From Diploscapter coronatus (lineage: Eukaryota; Nematoda; Chromadorea; Rhabditida; Rhabditidae), in the NCBI GenBank assembly GCA_964036155.1, contig OZ038423.1, forward strand, positions 73,485,249 to 73,549,248: a stretch of 64,000 nucleotides of DNA, read 5' to 3'. Shown here one piece after another: positions 36,469 to 46,835 of the stretch. The position numbers were made by a program, and so were the translations under genes. The notes below the pieces were generated by a model. That model did no database searches and was not told the DNA's origin. It was given only the letters and a program-made list of their open reading frames with translations. Position 1 is the first letter of the stretch. The number at the start of each line of letters is the position of its first letter.

Positions 36469-39361
36469 TCAATGACCGGATCGCGCATTCGCCAGCAATT
36501 CCTTCACGTCCCAAATCATAATCGTCCGATTCGCTCCGACAGTCACCAGTTTCCCCAGTGTCTCCTGAAATTCACAAGATTCGTGCGATAAATTTTAGAT
36601 TTTTCATTGATAAAATTGCTTTTTAAACATTATTTTAAGATTTTTCTTGAATACCTGAAGATGCATAGCATTAACGCCAGTGCGAATCTCGTGCTGAAGA
36701 GCCAGAGCGGTCAGACTGAAAGTAAATATTTTCAAAAACTACATGTATGTGTGTTTAAAATTGGATGAGTTTTTCCTCTCGAAGCTCACAGATTTCTTTC
36801 TTTGAAGAGAGAAAAACTAGATCTTTAGCTTGACTAATAAATAATTCTCACTTGAAATGAGTGGGGTTCTGGGACATCTTGTCGTGACAAGTGATGCAGA
36901 TTCTGACAGGCAGCTCGTATCCCATTGGAGGGTAGACCGTGTAGTGGTTGCAGCACGAGCCGCACACCGCTGCTCCGCATGTGCGACAGTGGTGCTGACG
37001 GAGACCGACTACCTGTCAAATTAAAGTTCATTGTTTGATTAGAAAATAGATGTAAAATTCAAGCGAATAAATCAAGAAATATTTGTTTGAAAAATAGAAA
37101 ATTTTTAAGGGAGAAATGAGAAATTTATTGTTTTTTTTTAAGATGATGCAGTAGTCATCAAAGGCTTAGAACAATTATGATTATGAATGCAGCCTAGTGG
37201 CTCAATAATTGTGGACCAATTTGGATGAAAATTTGCATATTTTTCTTACTGAACTGTAAATTGTTTCACAATAGTCGATCATATCGGAATGTCAGAATGC
37301 ATCCATAATCACAATTATTCCAACATTTGAATTCTATTAAAAATTACCTTTCTCTGCCACATGGCCGATACGTTCCAGAAGAAGGGCGCATTGCACAACT
37401 GGCACTGATCGGATGTCTTCCAGGGCGGGGTCTCGACCCTCTTCACGGACATGTCCCAGCACACCAGACGGCCTGCATCGTCTGCGGAGAAGAGGCGTTG
37501 GGAGGCCTGTTGCAGACTGGTGATCTTCGTGGCATGAGCACTCAAAATGCAAGTTGTGTATTCTCTGTTGAAGGTTGGAAAGTGTCTACTTGAGCTCATA
37601 AGCCTCGCCCTTCTTGCCTCCGATGTCCCACATGATGACGAGGTTGTCGTGGCTGCCAGAGAACAGAATCTGATGCACGCGGTCCCAGGCCAGAGACGAA
37701 ATCGAGTCTAGAAGAAAAGTTTATAAAATTGGAAACGATTTCTTAGGATGATCATTTTGGATTCTGAACAAATCATTATCCTGGTGCTCGAGATAAATGG
37801 AATTGGGCATATAAGCACTTTTGAAGCTACCTCAAAAATTAACCAGCATTTATTCAAGTTGTATCAAAACCGAAACCTACTAGTGTGAGCGCTGAGTTTG
37901 CTGACGAGTTGAGCGGCGTTTCCGACGAGTCGCAGAACGAGCACATGACCAGCGTGGTCGCCCACGAAGATGAACGGCAGATCCACGACAAGGGCCGTGC
38001 AGCTGCTGTCGCAATGATATGCCCCTCAAATTGGAATACCGTAATCCAGTTGAATTTAAGAATTTATATTTCCATCAAGGCTGTACGTTATTAAATTCTT
38101 AATTTCATTGAACTTTACGTTATGTAACGGATCTTTTCTCAATTTCTGATATGGAAAATACCCCAAAATGCTCGTTATCCGTTACGTTATATAATGTACA
38201 GTCCTGATTTTCATAGTCTGGAACACGATATGTCGATAAAAACGAAACTTCGCTAAAAGTTTCAACTTATCAATTTGGTGAAACTTATCAAGAAACTTTT
38301 AAAATACCTGTCTTGACTCCAGTCTCAGAGCAGTGCCAAATCAGGGACTTGTCCTTCGAGCAGGAGAACAGCAGTTCGGCAGTGACCGCCAAGGACAGAC
38401 CAGAAATGGGGCCTAAAATAACAGGAATTTTGTTTTGAATGAACTGCACGATTCAATAAGTTTGGAAAGAAACTGAATTTTACCTACCTGCATGAACGGT
38501 CCACTTGCGATGTTCGCTCATGCTGTTCAAGTCGTCGGCCACATGGAACTCGTAGACATGACCGTTGAGCAAACCGACAAGAAGTCTGAAAAAATTATCG
38601 AAAAATATTAGGATTCACAGAAAGTGTCAGTCTATTTTTAAGTTCTTACCTGTTAGTCTCCTCGCTGTAGAGGATGCGAGTAGCCACCACAGGCATGAAG
38701 TGGTGAATGGATGGCCAAAACTGACCATTGTCTCTGAAAATTTCTTGTATCGATCAAATTAAGTATTCGAGTATCGAAAAATAGCGAGAAAAGTTGTGGT
38801 AAACAAAATTGAACATTACTCTTTCCACTATCTCCCGATAACTCGTTCTGTTATTGTATTCCTTTTTGCGCATTTCTCGCAAGGCGTTATTTAACGTTTT
38901 TCAATCCGCAAACTCTCACTGAATTTGGCCGATACAATAAACAAAGATAAAATTTATGAATTTTCACAGAAAATATATTCAGAAAGATATTCTTCGCAAA
39001 ATTTCTACCTCTTCAAATACAGCCGAATGGATCTGTCGTCGCTGGTCGTCCAAACGCCCTCCTCACGGGTCAGCAGAATCACGTCGTTCACACGCGCCAA
39101 GTGACCGTCGATCTTCCCGAGTAAAGCTGGAAAGAAATCAGTTTATTTTTCCTGGGTAATCTAAAACCAAATCTTCTTCAGAAAAGTTTGGTATTTCTGC
39201 AGTAATTTACGAAAACATTTGAAATTTCTAAATAGTGTTTGAAAAAGTTAGTCGCATCGATTTTCCAAACCCATCGTCGACCTACTTGGTTTAATGTCAG
39301 CACCGAAGCAGTTGCTGTGCGACGTGCCTGCGGAGCTGTTCGAGTTGATCACGGCCGACAT
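36469..39361 (-). CDS. WDFY2-type WD40 and FYVE-domain protein
   Basis: WDFY1/2 proteins bind PI3P on early endosomes through a FYVE finger embedded in a WD40 propeller. Eleven exons run from [15 protein letters not shown] (39286-39361) through [99 protein letters not shown] and [15 protein letters not shown]. The FYVE part has its first pair [18 protein letters not shown], then [34 protein letters not shown]. The last repeat ends with [16 protein letters not shown]. The order equals human WDFY2. A TTTTCAG acceptor stands 10 nt before the ATG. An imperfect inverted repeat sits in the intron at about 37165-37320. Confidence 0.94.
37165..37320. mobile_element. Small MITE-like inverted repeat in a WDFY2 intron
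   Basis: Ends are imperfect inverted copies: AACAATTATGATTATGAATG (from about 37170) against CATCCATAATCACAATTATT (to about 37319). About 150 bp, no coding capacity. Family not recognised. Confidence 0.4.
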
Positions 39362-40136
39362 CAAGAATCACTGAAAACAACTTTTCCAGAGGATCAAATT
39401 TGGAAATCCACGGCCTGTCAACAAAGTGCAGAGCTGAGTTTTCTAGCTTCTCTAATAAAAACTATTTTTCTTCCTGCAATTTTGTTTTTCGTCTAAGGAC
39501 TCTTGGCGAATATTTTTCCAAAATTCTGAAATAACCCATTTTTATAGGGGAGACTTATGATTATAAGAAAGGGTTACAGAATTTTGAAACAATGCCCGTC
39601 AAGAAGTCCTTATAATTTCGCTTCAAAGGGGTTTTCAATTTTTCAAAACTGAATGAAAAATGTTCGAGAAGGATAATCTTTCAAGTCCATTCATTTCTCT
39701 AAATGCCAGGATTCATGAGACGTTCCGAACGAGAATTTCCTTAGTCCTAGATGTTGAACGTACCTGATATGTTCCTGTTCGTCGATATTCCAATCAATTT
39801 CCAGCCCTCAATTTGGTTAGTCGATTTATCGAACTGCAAAAGCAGGGTTAATTGATGAATTTTTATGAGTCACGAGGTAAAGTGCGGAAGAAAAGAAGTT
39901 AATGGAAAAGTAATTAAGAAGAGAGGTTTCTTGCTCGAACAAGATGGTTTTGTCCAGATACGATGAGGATAAATCACAAAGCAAAATAACGTTAGAAAAC
40001 AAAAAAGGAAAGATGAAAAGAAATCGGTCTATTTTGAGAAAAAGGATTTCAAAAGGGGCGGAAAAGTCGAAGGCAAAATGCAAAAGGTGGGCATGAATAG
40101 GGGAAGAAAAAGGCTGTGAAGGAAAATGGAAAACAA
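39362..40136. promoter_or_regulatory. Divergent upstream region of WDFY2 and MSP genes
   Basis: The two genes are head to head, so the WDFY2 and MSP promoters lie within 775 bp. The part from 39840 to 40130 is purine-rich on the plus strand. A minus-strand stretch at about 39786-39834 has splice-like edges (TTTTGCAG ... CAG|GTACGT) and an open frame, but it fits no neighbouring gene. Confidence 0.4.
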
Positions 40137-40790
40137 ATGGATAGGAAGGAACCTAGTATTTTGAAGATCGTCTTCAATGCCCACTATGGCGACAAGCACA
40201 CCTATCACATCAAGGTATGGATGGAAAAATGCACAAAATGGAAAACTCTTGATGAAAATATTGTCAGAAATCTCCAAAAATGTTACAAAAGACTAGTCAT
40301 TCCACTTGCAGATCATCAACTCGAGTGCCCGTCGCATCGGCTGGGCGATCAAGACCACCAACATGAGGCGTCTCGGCGTGGACCCGCCCTGCGGCGTCCT
40401 CGACCCCAAGGAGTCTACTCTGATGGCTGTCAGTTGTGACGCCTTCGCCTACGGGCAGGAGGTTCGTGAAATAGGCGATTTCTCAAATCCCCGGCATCGA
40501 GATATAACAACAACAGTCAAGACCTATATTTCTATGCTGACTTTGACGAATCAGAACTGAAAATGATACTTTGGAGAGAGATCTCAAAATGACCAACTTG
40601 CCAAAAATTCTAGTATTTCCTTCTTCAACTAACAACTAATGTCTTTATCTTTCAGGACACCAACAATGATCGCATAACTGTCGAGTGGACGAACACTCCT
40701 GAGGGCGCCGCGAAGCAGTTCCGCCGCGAGTGGTTCCAGGGCGATAGCATGGTCCACAGAAAGAACCTCCCCATCGAGTACAACCCCTGA
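40137..40790 (+). CDS. msp: Major sperm protein (MSP), N-terminally divergent
   Basis: MSP drives amoeboid movement of nematode sperm and signals oocyte maturation. Exons 40137-40214, 40312-40461 and 40656-40790 join to 120 residues. The core is nearly the consensus [94 protein letters not shown] and [13 protein letters not shown]. The usual first 15 residues (the AQSVPPGDI type start) are absent. The only in-frame ATG gives [15 protein letters not shown], about seven residues shorter than usual. A missing upstream exon spliced at TAG|TATTTTG is the alternative. Two introns interrupt it. AATAAA follows the stop by 23 nt. Confidence 0.93.
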
Positions 40791-40813
40791 ATCTCTCACA
40801 CCCACACACATCG

Positions 40814-40819
40814 AATAAA
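40814..40819 (+). terminator. Polyadenylation signal AATAAA of the MSP gene
   Basis: AATAAA begins 24 nt after the MSP stop codon, followed by a T-run and A-run. The short 3' UTR is in keeping with a small, highly expressed sperm gene. Confidence 0.7.
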
Positions 40820-41804
40820 TGTTTTTGAAAAAAATAACTGTTCTGTTCATGCTTAAACGAAGTATTGAAAAAGCTCATGATGCAAAACATTCTATGATCG
40901 ACATCAAAATACTCTAGTAATCTATTCTTTCTCTTTTTCGAAGCAATTCTAGATCTTCTCACTTCTCCAAATTGTTGACGTGCATATTTCTGTACGATTA
41001 TTCGCGAAAGATCTTCAAGATTGATCTTCATTTTAAAGTTTGAATTTGAAGATTTAGAATATTTTTTATTTTATATACGATGAAGTCCATCTTTTTTAAC
41101 TTGAATTCGTTCATTTTCATCTATATCAAATTTCATCCTAAAAAACAGAAGCTTCTTATGATAACATACATAGCGAAATTTATAATTGTTTATTTAAAAA
41201 ATGTTAAACATGGTAAATAACGATGAAAATTACATAATCTAGTACATAACCGAGATGTTAAAATAATCTAGAAACTGTAGGTAAAGTTTAAAAAATTTCA
41301 AAAATAACAATAACAAATCTTTAAGAGATATTCCATGAATAACCAGAAAAACTGACAGAGAGGGTTCGGACAATTGCAAGTGTTCCAGATTCGAACCAAA
41401 CTCACATGGTAACATGATAAAGTGGTAGCACGATACTCTAGGGAGCAAAAATGAAGTAGTCTTTCAACTGCTATATTCCGAAAAGATTTTTCGAATTCGT
41501 TTGATTTTCGAAAAGTTATGAATTTTTGAAATTTGAGGCAGAACTGGATGAATTCTCACGGAATATAAATGGTGAATTGAAAAATTTAAGAAAAGAATAA
41601 AATACAGACTTGGCACGCTTTTCACCGCAAACACTCGTCATCATCTCTCTCGTCCCATTATTGCGAATAGTAATTCTAACAATTCAAAGCTGACTGGAAT
41701 AATTCACCGCATAAGGGATATTTGCGGTGGAAAACGTCCCAATGTCTGATAAAATGATGAATACCCAGATAGAAAAATGTTACAAGCGAATCACAATTGC
41801 CATA
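40820..41804. other. Intergenic AT-rich region with a tRNA-derived-looking repeat
   Basis: No gene seen. At 41362-41409 there is a segment whose reverse complement contains GAGTTTGGTTCGAATCTGGA, close to the RNA polymerase III box B consensus. A second copy lies at 58451-58497 in the same orientation. Confidence 0.4.
41362..41409 (-). repeat. Dispersed repeat with box B-like core, copy 1
   Basis: On the minus strand GGTTCGAATCT resembles box B (GGTTCGANTCC). The flanking order GTTTGGTTCG, then ACACTTGCAATTGTCC, is shared with the copy at 58451-58497 (ACACTTTTGCAGTTGTCC). This suggests an old SINE or tRNA-related repeat. No clear box A was found. Confidence 0.4.
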
Positions 41805-42003
41805 ATGCTTACCAGAGCTGAGACGAAGTTGAAATTTTCGAAGTCGAAGTCGAAATTGGCTTCTCAAAATTTTCGAAGTCGAAGTCGAGGTCGAAGTTGG
41901 TCGTTAAAATTTTTCGAAGTCGAAGTCGAAGTTGGCTCAAAAACCCTCGAAGTTTCGACTTTCGAAGTCGAAGTCGAAACTTCGTCTCAGCTCTGATGCT
42001 TAC
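41805..42003. mobile_element. hAT-like MITE with 8-bp target duplication
   Basis: The element spans 41813-41995 (183 bp). It has perfect 16-bp ends, CAGAGCTGAGACGAAG at the left and its reverse complement at the right. Both sides carry the identical 8-mer ATGCTTAC (41805-41812 and 41996-42003). Eight-base duplications and ends beginning CAGAG are hallmarks of the hAT superfamily. The interior is made of GAAGTC hexamer arrays (TTTTCGAAGTCGAAGTCGAA) repeated four to five times. No coding capacity. The intact duplication and perfect ends suggest recent insertion. Confidence 0.85.
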
Positions 42004-42911
42004 CTACTGAAATGACCAACCGAAGAAATAAAACAAAAAAATGAATTTTGAGATCTGACTTGCATTTTCCAATCCAGATTTTTGATGAATAAGACTGCAA
42101 CTGCAGTGCAGTCACTCTAATTCTTCACCTTCACCTTCACGGCAGCAATTTGAGCTTCTCGAGTTCATCCTGAAGTTCTGTTTCCTTGTTGATCTTCTCG
42201 AGTTGGTTCTTCTGCAGAATATCGCCCTTCTTCTGCTTCTCCTTAAATAAATCCATCTCATTCCATTCCTTGCAACCAATCTTTCAATATTCTCGAGGAT
42301 TCTTGAAAAAGACATACGCATGCTGAATAAGGAACAGGGAAAAAGGTAAGAATAGGGTTGGGTAGGTTTATATTTGTCCAATTGTCTAGAAATGTCCCAC
42401 TCAATATTTTGATATCGAACATAGCCTACCCTGCCTTATCCCTCTTATGGAATCATACATCCTCAGAAATGTACGTCTTTTACAATAAGCCATCCTCGAT
42501 GTTCTCTCACTTTCTGCTCACCTTGAGTTTGAGAATGTCGTTGAGCTTAGTCTCGAGCTTTTTGATATCCTTATCCTTTTTATTGACGACCTGGGCCCGT
42601 ACTAAAGTCCCCTCACAACAAGTTAAAGAAGGAGTTCACTCTTCACGTAACTTGTTATGAACTCTGAAAAGACATGTGCTCACATCAACTTTAAAAAGTA
42701 CAAAGAAGATTTTTAAAAATCCGTACAAATTGATATGAATCTTGTAGCCAAGGATATCAGCTACTAGTAGGTATAAAATATTGATAAATTAATTGTCTAA
42801 TTAAAGATTTAATTGAGTTGTCGCGAACTGTGTCAAAGAAGGAGCAGACTTGGAGCGAAGTTTGCATTCAGCAAGTGGGAATGAACCTGTTTTGAAGTGA
42901 ACTATCGATAA

Positions 42912-43049
42912 GTTCGCCACAACTAGAGAATGTTAAAAGTGAGAGAGCAAGCTCATGACAGGGTAGCCAGCACCTCACTTGAAAAGGTGTGGTCTACTCC
43001 TGTCATGAGCTTGCTCTCTCGTTTTTCACATTCTCTAGTTGCGGCGAAC
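42912..43049. repeat. Long hairpin (about 50-nt arms) upstream of the element's gene
   Basis: Left arm 42912-42962 (GTTCGCCACAACTAGAGAAT ... GCAAGCTCATGACAGG) and right arm 42999-43049 (CCTGTCATGAGCTTGCTCTC ... ATTCTCTAGTTGCGGCGAAC) are near-perfect complements. The 36-nt loop holds a smaller CACCT/AGGTG stem. It sits 5' of the cargo gene and could be a foldback module or make a long RNA hairpin. Confidence 0.8.
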
Positions 43050-43231
43050 TTTTCACTATTTTCACTTTCGCTCACAACAATTCGCGTTTTTCTTCTTCCA
43101 TTTTTTATTCACGGAAATTTTCTAGCGATTTATTTTTTCTTGATTTTTTTTCCAAATCAATTTTCATTGTTTAGGATCCCGATCAAGTCTCATGTTTAAG
43201 TAGTTTGCTTAGTTTTATTCGTTTTTATCAG

Positions 43232-44356
43232 CTTAATCGATGTTTATTTTCACAATTCGTCGACTGATTTGCAACACGAAGCAAATGCCGAGGAAATGGA
43301 GGACGAAGACGAGGTATCAACTCCAAATCAGGCAGAAGTAAGAATCATAAGATAATTTTCTGAGGATAAAAATTTCACATTTTGAATCGTTGAAATTTTT
43401 TGCAAGATTTTCATAATTTTCTATGAGTGAACAAATGGAGATGGTTTTTTTTTCATTTTAAATATTTTACGTGATTTTCATAGAAGATAAAAATTGCAGG
43501 TCAAGTCGAATCCCAATGCCACAAAATCGAGTGCTTCGTCTCGTGTAAAACATGTTCTGTCTGCAGTGATTGTGAAGAAAATAAAGAAAGCCTCGAAACG
43601 TCCCAGAAACGCTGAAGAGGTAATTTCCGATAAATTGATTTTCTCGTTTTTTAAAATGCTCCCGAATCATCTTGCTTATACTTATTCACACTTCCACATT
43701 CGGGACATAACGAATTTTTCGTCGGATTTCTGTGTTGATATTATTAGAAAATTTACTAGAAAAATCGTTTCTGATTTTCCTATTTCAGGATTTCGATGAT
43801 ATGTTCTTCGAAGATGCGACTCCTAAATTGGCTAAGAGGGAATCTGGATACGATCAATGTCTTGCAGGTAGTCATATTTTCAAATTACAGTAACAATGTT
43901 GAAATTCTTTTATTTTTCAAAAATAGAACAATTTTATTACAAAAGTTGTGTTCTAAAATCTAAAAAGAGTAGAAAATTGCTCATCATGAAATTAACCATT
44001 TACCTAAATGACTTTATTTGACAAAAATAATTAGGGTATTTCAGGACATTCGCGAGGAATTGCGTCTAGGCCGCGAGCAGAGAAAGCAGGAAGTTTCTCT
44101 CCTGCAGCAGATCGCCTCTTCCCTGAATCGCATCGAGTCTCAGTCTGCGGGGTCAGGATCAAGCTCATCATTTACATCTCCCTTCAAATCCAATCCTGTT
44201 CATTACACCTACACTTCTACTTATTCCCCCAGTCATTCACCTTTCCCATTCTTTCCATCAACATCAAATGCGTTCGACCCTCCGAGCACGTTCGACCACT
44301 ATGAGACTCTGTCCGAAGATCCCAACCTCGTCAAGAGCTACTACGGCGATGAGTGA
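43232..44356 (+). CDS. Unrecognised transposon-borne protein, acidic/basic with C-terminal helix
   Basis: Probable exons: about 43232-43338 (acidic, ANAEEMEDEDEVSTPNQAE), 43500-43620 (basic, RVKHVLSAVIVKKIKKASKR), 43790-43868 (DDMFFEDATPKLAKRESGYD) and about 44046-44356. The last has a helical DIREELRLGREQRKQEVSLL followed by LQQIASSLNRIES and a Ser/Pro/Tyr-rich tail ending KSYYGDE. Splice sites are good (TATCAG, TTGCAG, TTTCAG; GTAAGA, GTAATT). Phase is broken between exons 3 and 4 for the helical frame, so a small exon is missing or a frameshift exists. The C-terminal helix pattern resembles the tails of MADF or Myb/SANT-like DNA-binding proteins, but no such domain is visible. An EDATPKLAK motif is echoed by ETATPSPSKLAK in the gene at 50642. 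No start codon is assigned. Confidence 0.5.
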
Positions 44357-44499
44357 TATGTATGTTTGAACTTTTATTTTTTTAAATGTCAGTTTTTATC
44401 GTATCCATTCTTCCAAAAGATGTTAGTGCCTTTTTATTTTTCTATTCTTTTTGAATACCTATTAATGTTGTTTTATCGTCATTCACGAGTTTTCTCATG

Positions 44500-44505
44500 A
44501 ATAAA
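44500..44505 (+). terminator. Polyadenylation signal AATAAA
   Basis: AATAAA lies about 145 nt after the stop of the element's gene and inside the right end of the element. Confidence 0.5.
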
Positions 44506-44852
44506 GTGAAGTTTTAAATTTCAAAGATATGTAATTTTTATTGAAATTCATTACGAATGAATAACTCGAGTAAAAATAGAAGAAAAAGGTATAATTGAAA
44601 AAAATCGAAGATTAATGTGGTCTCCGCTTTATAAAGCTCATAACAAGTTCGCTCCATCTTTCTTAAAAGTTTATGACAACTCCGCTTCAATTCTCGCTCC
44701 AACTAGTTGAATTGAACTGAACTTGCTGCGAGAGTTGAGTTGAACTGAGGGGGACTTTAGTACGGGCCCTGCTGATTCTGCTGATTCCTGATTGCAGTGG
44801 GCGTTCCCTGTGCTGAAATTCACTCATCGTTTCTCTTCAACATAAATCATTA

Positions 44853-45444
44853 TCATAGGTTTTTTTTTTTGTATTCCACACAACCTTCAATAGTAGTTTC
44901 ATGGCATTTACGAAGTTCCTGTATCTTATTTCCTAGTTGAAAAAGAGAATAAGATGGCTTAAAAATATGAAGCAAAATATTAGGCCCAGCCCGATCGGGC
45001 TTAAACGTCCATCCGTTGTCAAACCTTAAAAATGATTCATTTTGTATTTTAAAAATTTATTTACTCTATCTCTCTATGAAGAAAATTCTCGTCATATTTG
45101 TCCGAAAATTTCATATCTTGTTTATATTCAAGGCAACTATTCTTCATCTTCTTGATATTCGTTGTGGCATCTAAATTCGTAATAGGCTTTGTCGTCACGT
45201 TGATATATTTAAGATTTTTCGCTCTGTGCATGGCCAGCTCACAGAACTCGAATAAATTATGAGTCTAAATAATTCTCAGTCTCAATAAATAAAAAAAATG
45301 TAATAAGGATAAACTCACTAGACGGGCTGTATTCAAATATGGTTCAATTATATCGATCCTTTCTAGAGAATCATTCATATATTTACCGAATATAGTTTCA
45401 TAGCTATGATCCTTGTCATCATTACATATCACATATTCATACCC
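44853..45444 (-). CDS. MITD1-like C-terminal (PLD-like) domain, 5' part missing
   Basis: MITD1 acts with ESCRT-III in cytokinesis: an N-terminal MIT domain binds CHMP tails and a C-terminal PLD-like domain binds membrane. Three exons in phase (45319-45444, 45065-45264, 44853-45024) give 165 residues that cover only the C-terminal domain. They read SYETIFGKYMNDSLERIDII, LFEFCELAMHRAKNLKYINV, FDNGWTFKPDRAGPN, SLFQLGNK and RKCHETTIEG before the stop. Human MITD1 shows the same order, including the NNGW and CHETT signatures. An in-frame TAG lies right before the first exon, so an upstream exon must be spliced on, yet none coding a MIT domain is seen in the next 1.4 kb. The gene may be truncated, or may have a distant first exon beyond the foldback repeats. 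Confidence 0.75.
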
Positions 45445-46835
45445 CTATATCTATATTATAAAAGTAGAATTTTAACCAATTTTATAAAAAAAAAGAATAT
45501 CCAGCAACGTTAAATATTGCTAGTTTGCAAGAAAGTCGATATAAAAAAATATATTACAGGGCGTTTCGCGAAAACGTTAAATTTTTGTTGGTATAAACTA
45601 CAATATATACCGTAATTTCTATGATTGAAGCCTCCATTCAAAATTTCAGATCTGCCCATTAGGCAATTAAACCATTTGGGGAAGTGTGTTATAATGTTCT
45701 ACAGAGTATTTAAAATTAGTTTAATTTTGATTTCATATTTCTACGATTCTTAGAAGTTGAGCTATGACGATTTGAAAATTTAATATTTTTTTTTTTCAAA
45801 AGTGTATCAAATGTGTGGATAAAATGCGACCAAGTTGACGTTTTCAAAAACCAAGGGGTATCATAATGATGCAATAACTTGACAGAAAACTCGAAAGGAA
45901 GATCCCTATTCTCTTCCCTATCCTTCCCCTTTTCCCCTTCTTTTGCCTTTCGAACTATTAAAATTTCTCTAATCAATATACGGCGAAGTGTCAAATTAGA
46001 CGTAAAAAATCGTTACTAACAGTTTGGAACGGCTGCCAATTATCAGGCCGTTCCATTCTTGCTTGTTGAACAAATGGACTTGCTAATCAGGTCTAGGGAG
46101 CACCTTCGTCAAACGAAAATAAACTATGGGGGATATGTCGTATGAGCGAAATTATCGTTATGACTGAGCACACGCAACGAAAATTTGAAATTTTAGGTTA
46201 GAAATACAAAATTGTATAGAAAATATTATAGGAGTAGATCGCAAGGACTTTCTGACGATCGTCCTCCCTAGGATTGAATTTAGTTTAGAATAGTAATGAA
46301 TAAGTGGAAGAGTTATCGCTTGCAAATCGATACGGCAATGACTGCTTTTAACTCGCTGATTACTGGTATGAAATGTAACTATATTTGTATCTTATCAAAT
46401 TTTGGTTCGCTTCAAGTCATTCGTCGCAATAAACGCCTATACATTCTTATCGCAATGCTCAAATGTCAAAAATTCCCTCCCTACATTAAAGCAAAGCTAA
46501 GTCTAGGGACCGCCAAGCTTTAATTTGCTGATAACGATCCATGCTCTGACATTTCATGAGTGGTAAATATCGATTATTCCTCGACATTTGGAGAAATGCT
46601 CGAAAATCTACGACTATATTGTCTGATTGCTAATGATTGTGATAAAAGTTATGTGTGGCGAAATATTTGATTGTGAAGCTAAACGGCTAGAATGATATTC
46701 AACATAAAAGTACTCAATGATAATTAACAAAATGTTTATTTACATGATATGCTCAATAGTTGTGTACCTCTATAATTAAGACTTCTTATTGTTTTCATAA
46801 CTATTTGAAGCAAAGATACGCATACGCTGATGTAT
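45445..46835. other. Repeat-like region without a recognisable gene
   Basis: Contains a transposon-end-like sequence (CAGGGCGTTTCGCGAAAACG at about 45557), a purine-rich minus-strand stretch and isolated frames (45716-45994 minus, 46296-46523 plus) that I cannot tie to a family. Any 5' exons of the MITD1-like gene should lie here or beyond, but I find none. Confidence 0.4.

Larger units (their letters stand above)
42599..44763. mobile_element. 2.17 kb TIR transposon carrying a spliced gene
   Basis: Perfect 14-bp inverted ends GTACTAAAGTCCCC ... GGGGACTTTAGTAC, with weaker similarity further in (AACTTGTTATGAACTCT against AACTTGTTATGAGCTTT). Both sides carry GGGCCC (42593-42598 and 44764-44769). 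As GGGCCC is its own reverse complement, it may be a 6-bp target duplication or part of the ends. The element interrupts eIF2A-derived sequence. It contains a hairpin (42912-43049) and a plus-strand multi-exon gene (43232-44356) with its own AATAAA. I saw no transposase motif, so the superfamily is unassigned. Confidence 0.75.
42137..44827 (-). pseudogene. C-terminal fragment of eIF2A, split by a transposon
   Basis: Two good exons code for the eIF2A C-terminus: 42522-42590 or to 42598 (AQVVNKKDKDIKKLETKLN, DILKLK) and 42137-42241 (EKQKKGDILQKNQLEKINKE, then a helical end LEKLKLLP and TGA). The KNQLEKI and LEKL pattern is the conserved end of eIF2A, a WD-propeller initiation factor. A third piece at 44764-44812 lies beyond the inserted element. 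Without the element it would join through the shared GGGCCC in an open frame that reaches an ATG at 44827. In another frame it reads an NQQNQQG-type stretch more like natural eIF2A linkers, so the true frame is unclear. The propeller exons are absent; a MITD1-like gene begins 26 bp further on. This is either a gene fragment moved here or a decayed gene. Confidence 0.6.

Noticed and set aside
37185..37320. tRNA gene in the WDFY2 intron
   Set aside because: No cloverleaf can be drawn; the segment is better explained by imperfect inverted ends.
39295..39375. Plus-strand frame [20 protein letters not shown] that looks like the start of an F-box-type protein
   Set aside because: It is the exact complement of WDFY2 exon 1. 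The minus strand there has a start after a TTTTCAG acceptor, a GTAGGT donor and phase into the next WD40 exon, so the plus frame is a shadow.
39786..39834. Minus-strand exon-like piece (FDKSTNQIEGWKLIGIS) upstream of WDFY2
   Set aside because: WDFY2 already has a complete start at 39361 with a trans-splice-type acceptor, and no ATG exon leads into this piece.
41813..41995. Simple GAAGTC microsatellite
   Set aside because: The array is enclosed by perfect 16-bp inverted ends and an 8-bp target duplication, so it is a mobile element rather than a plain satellite.
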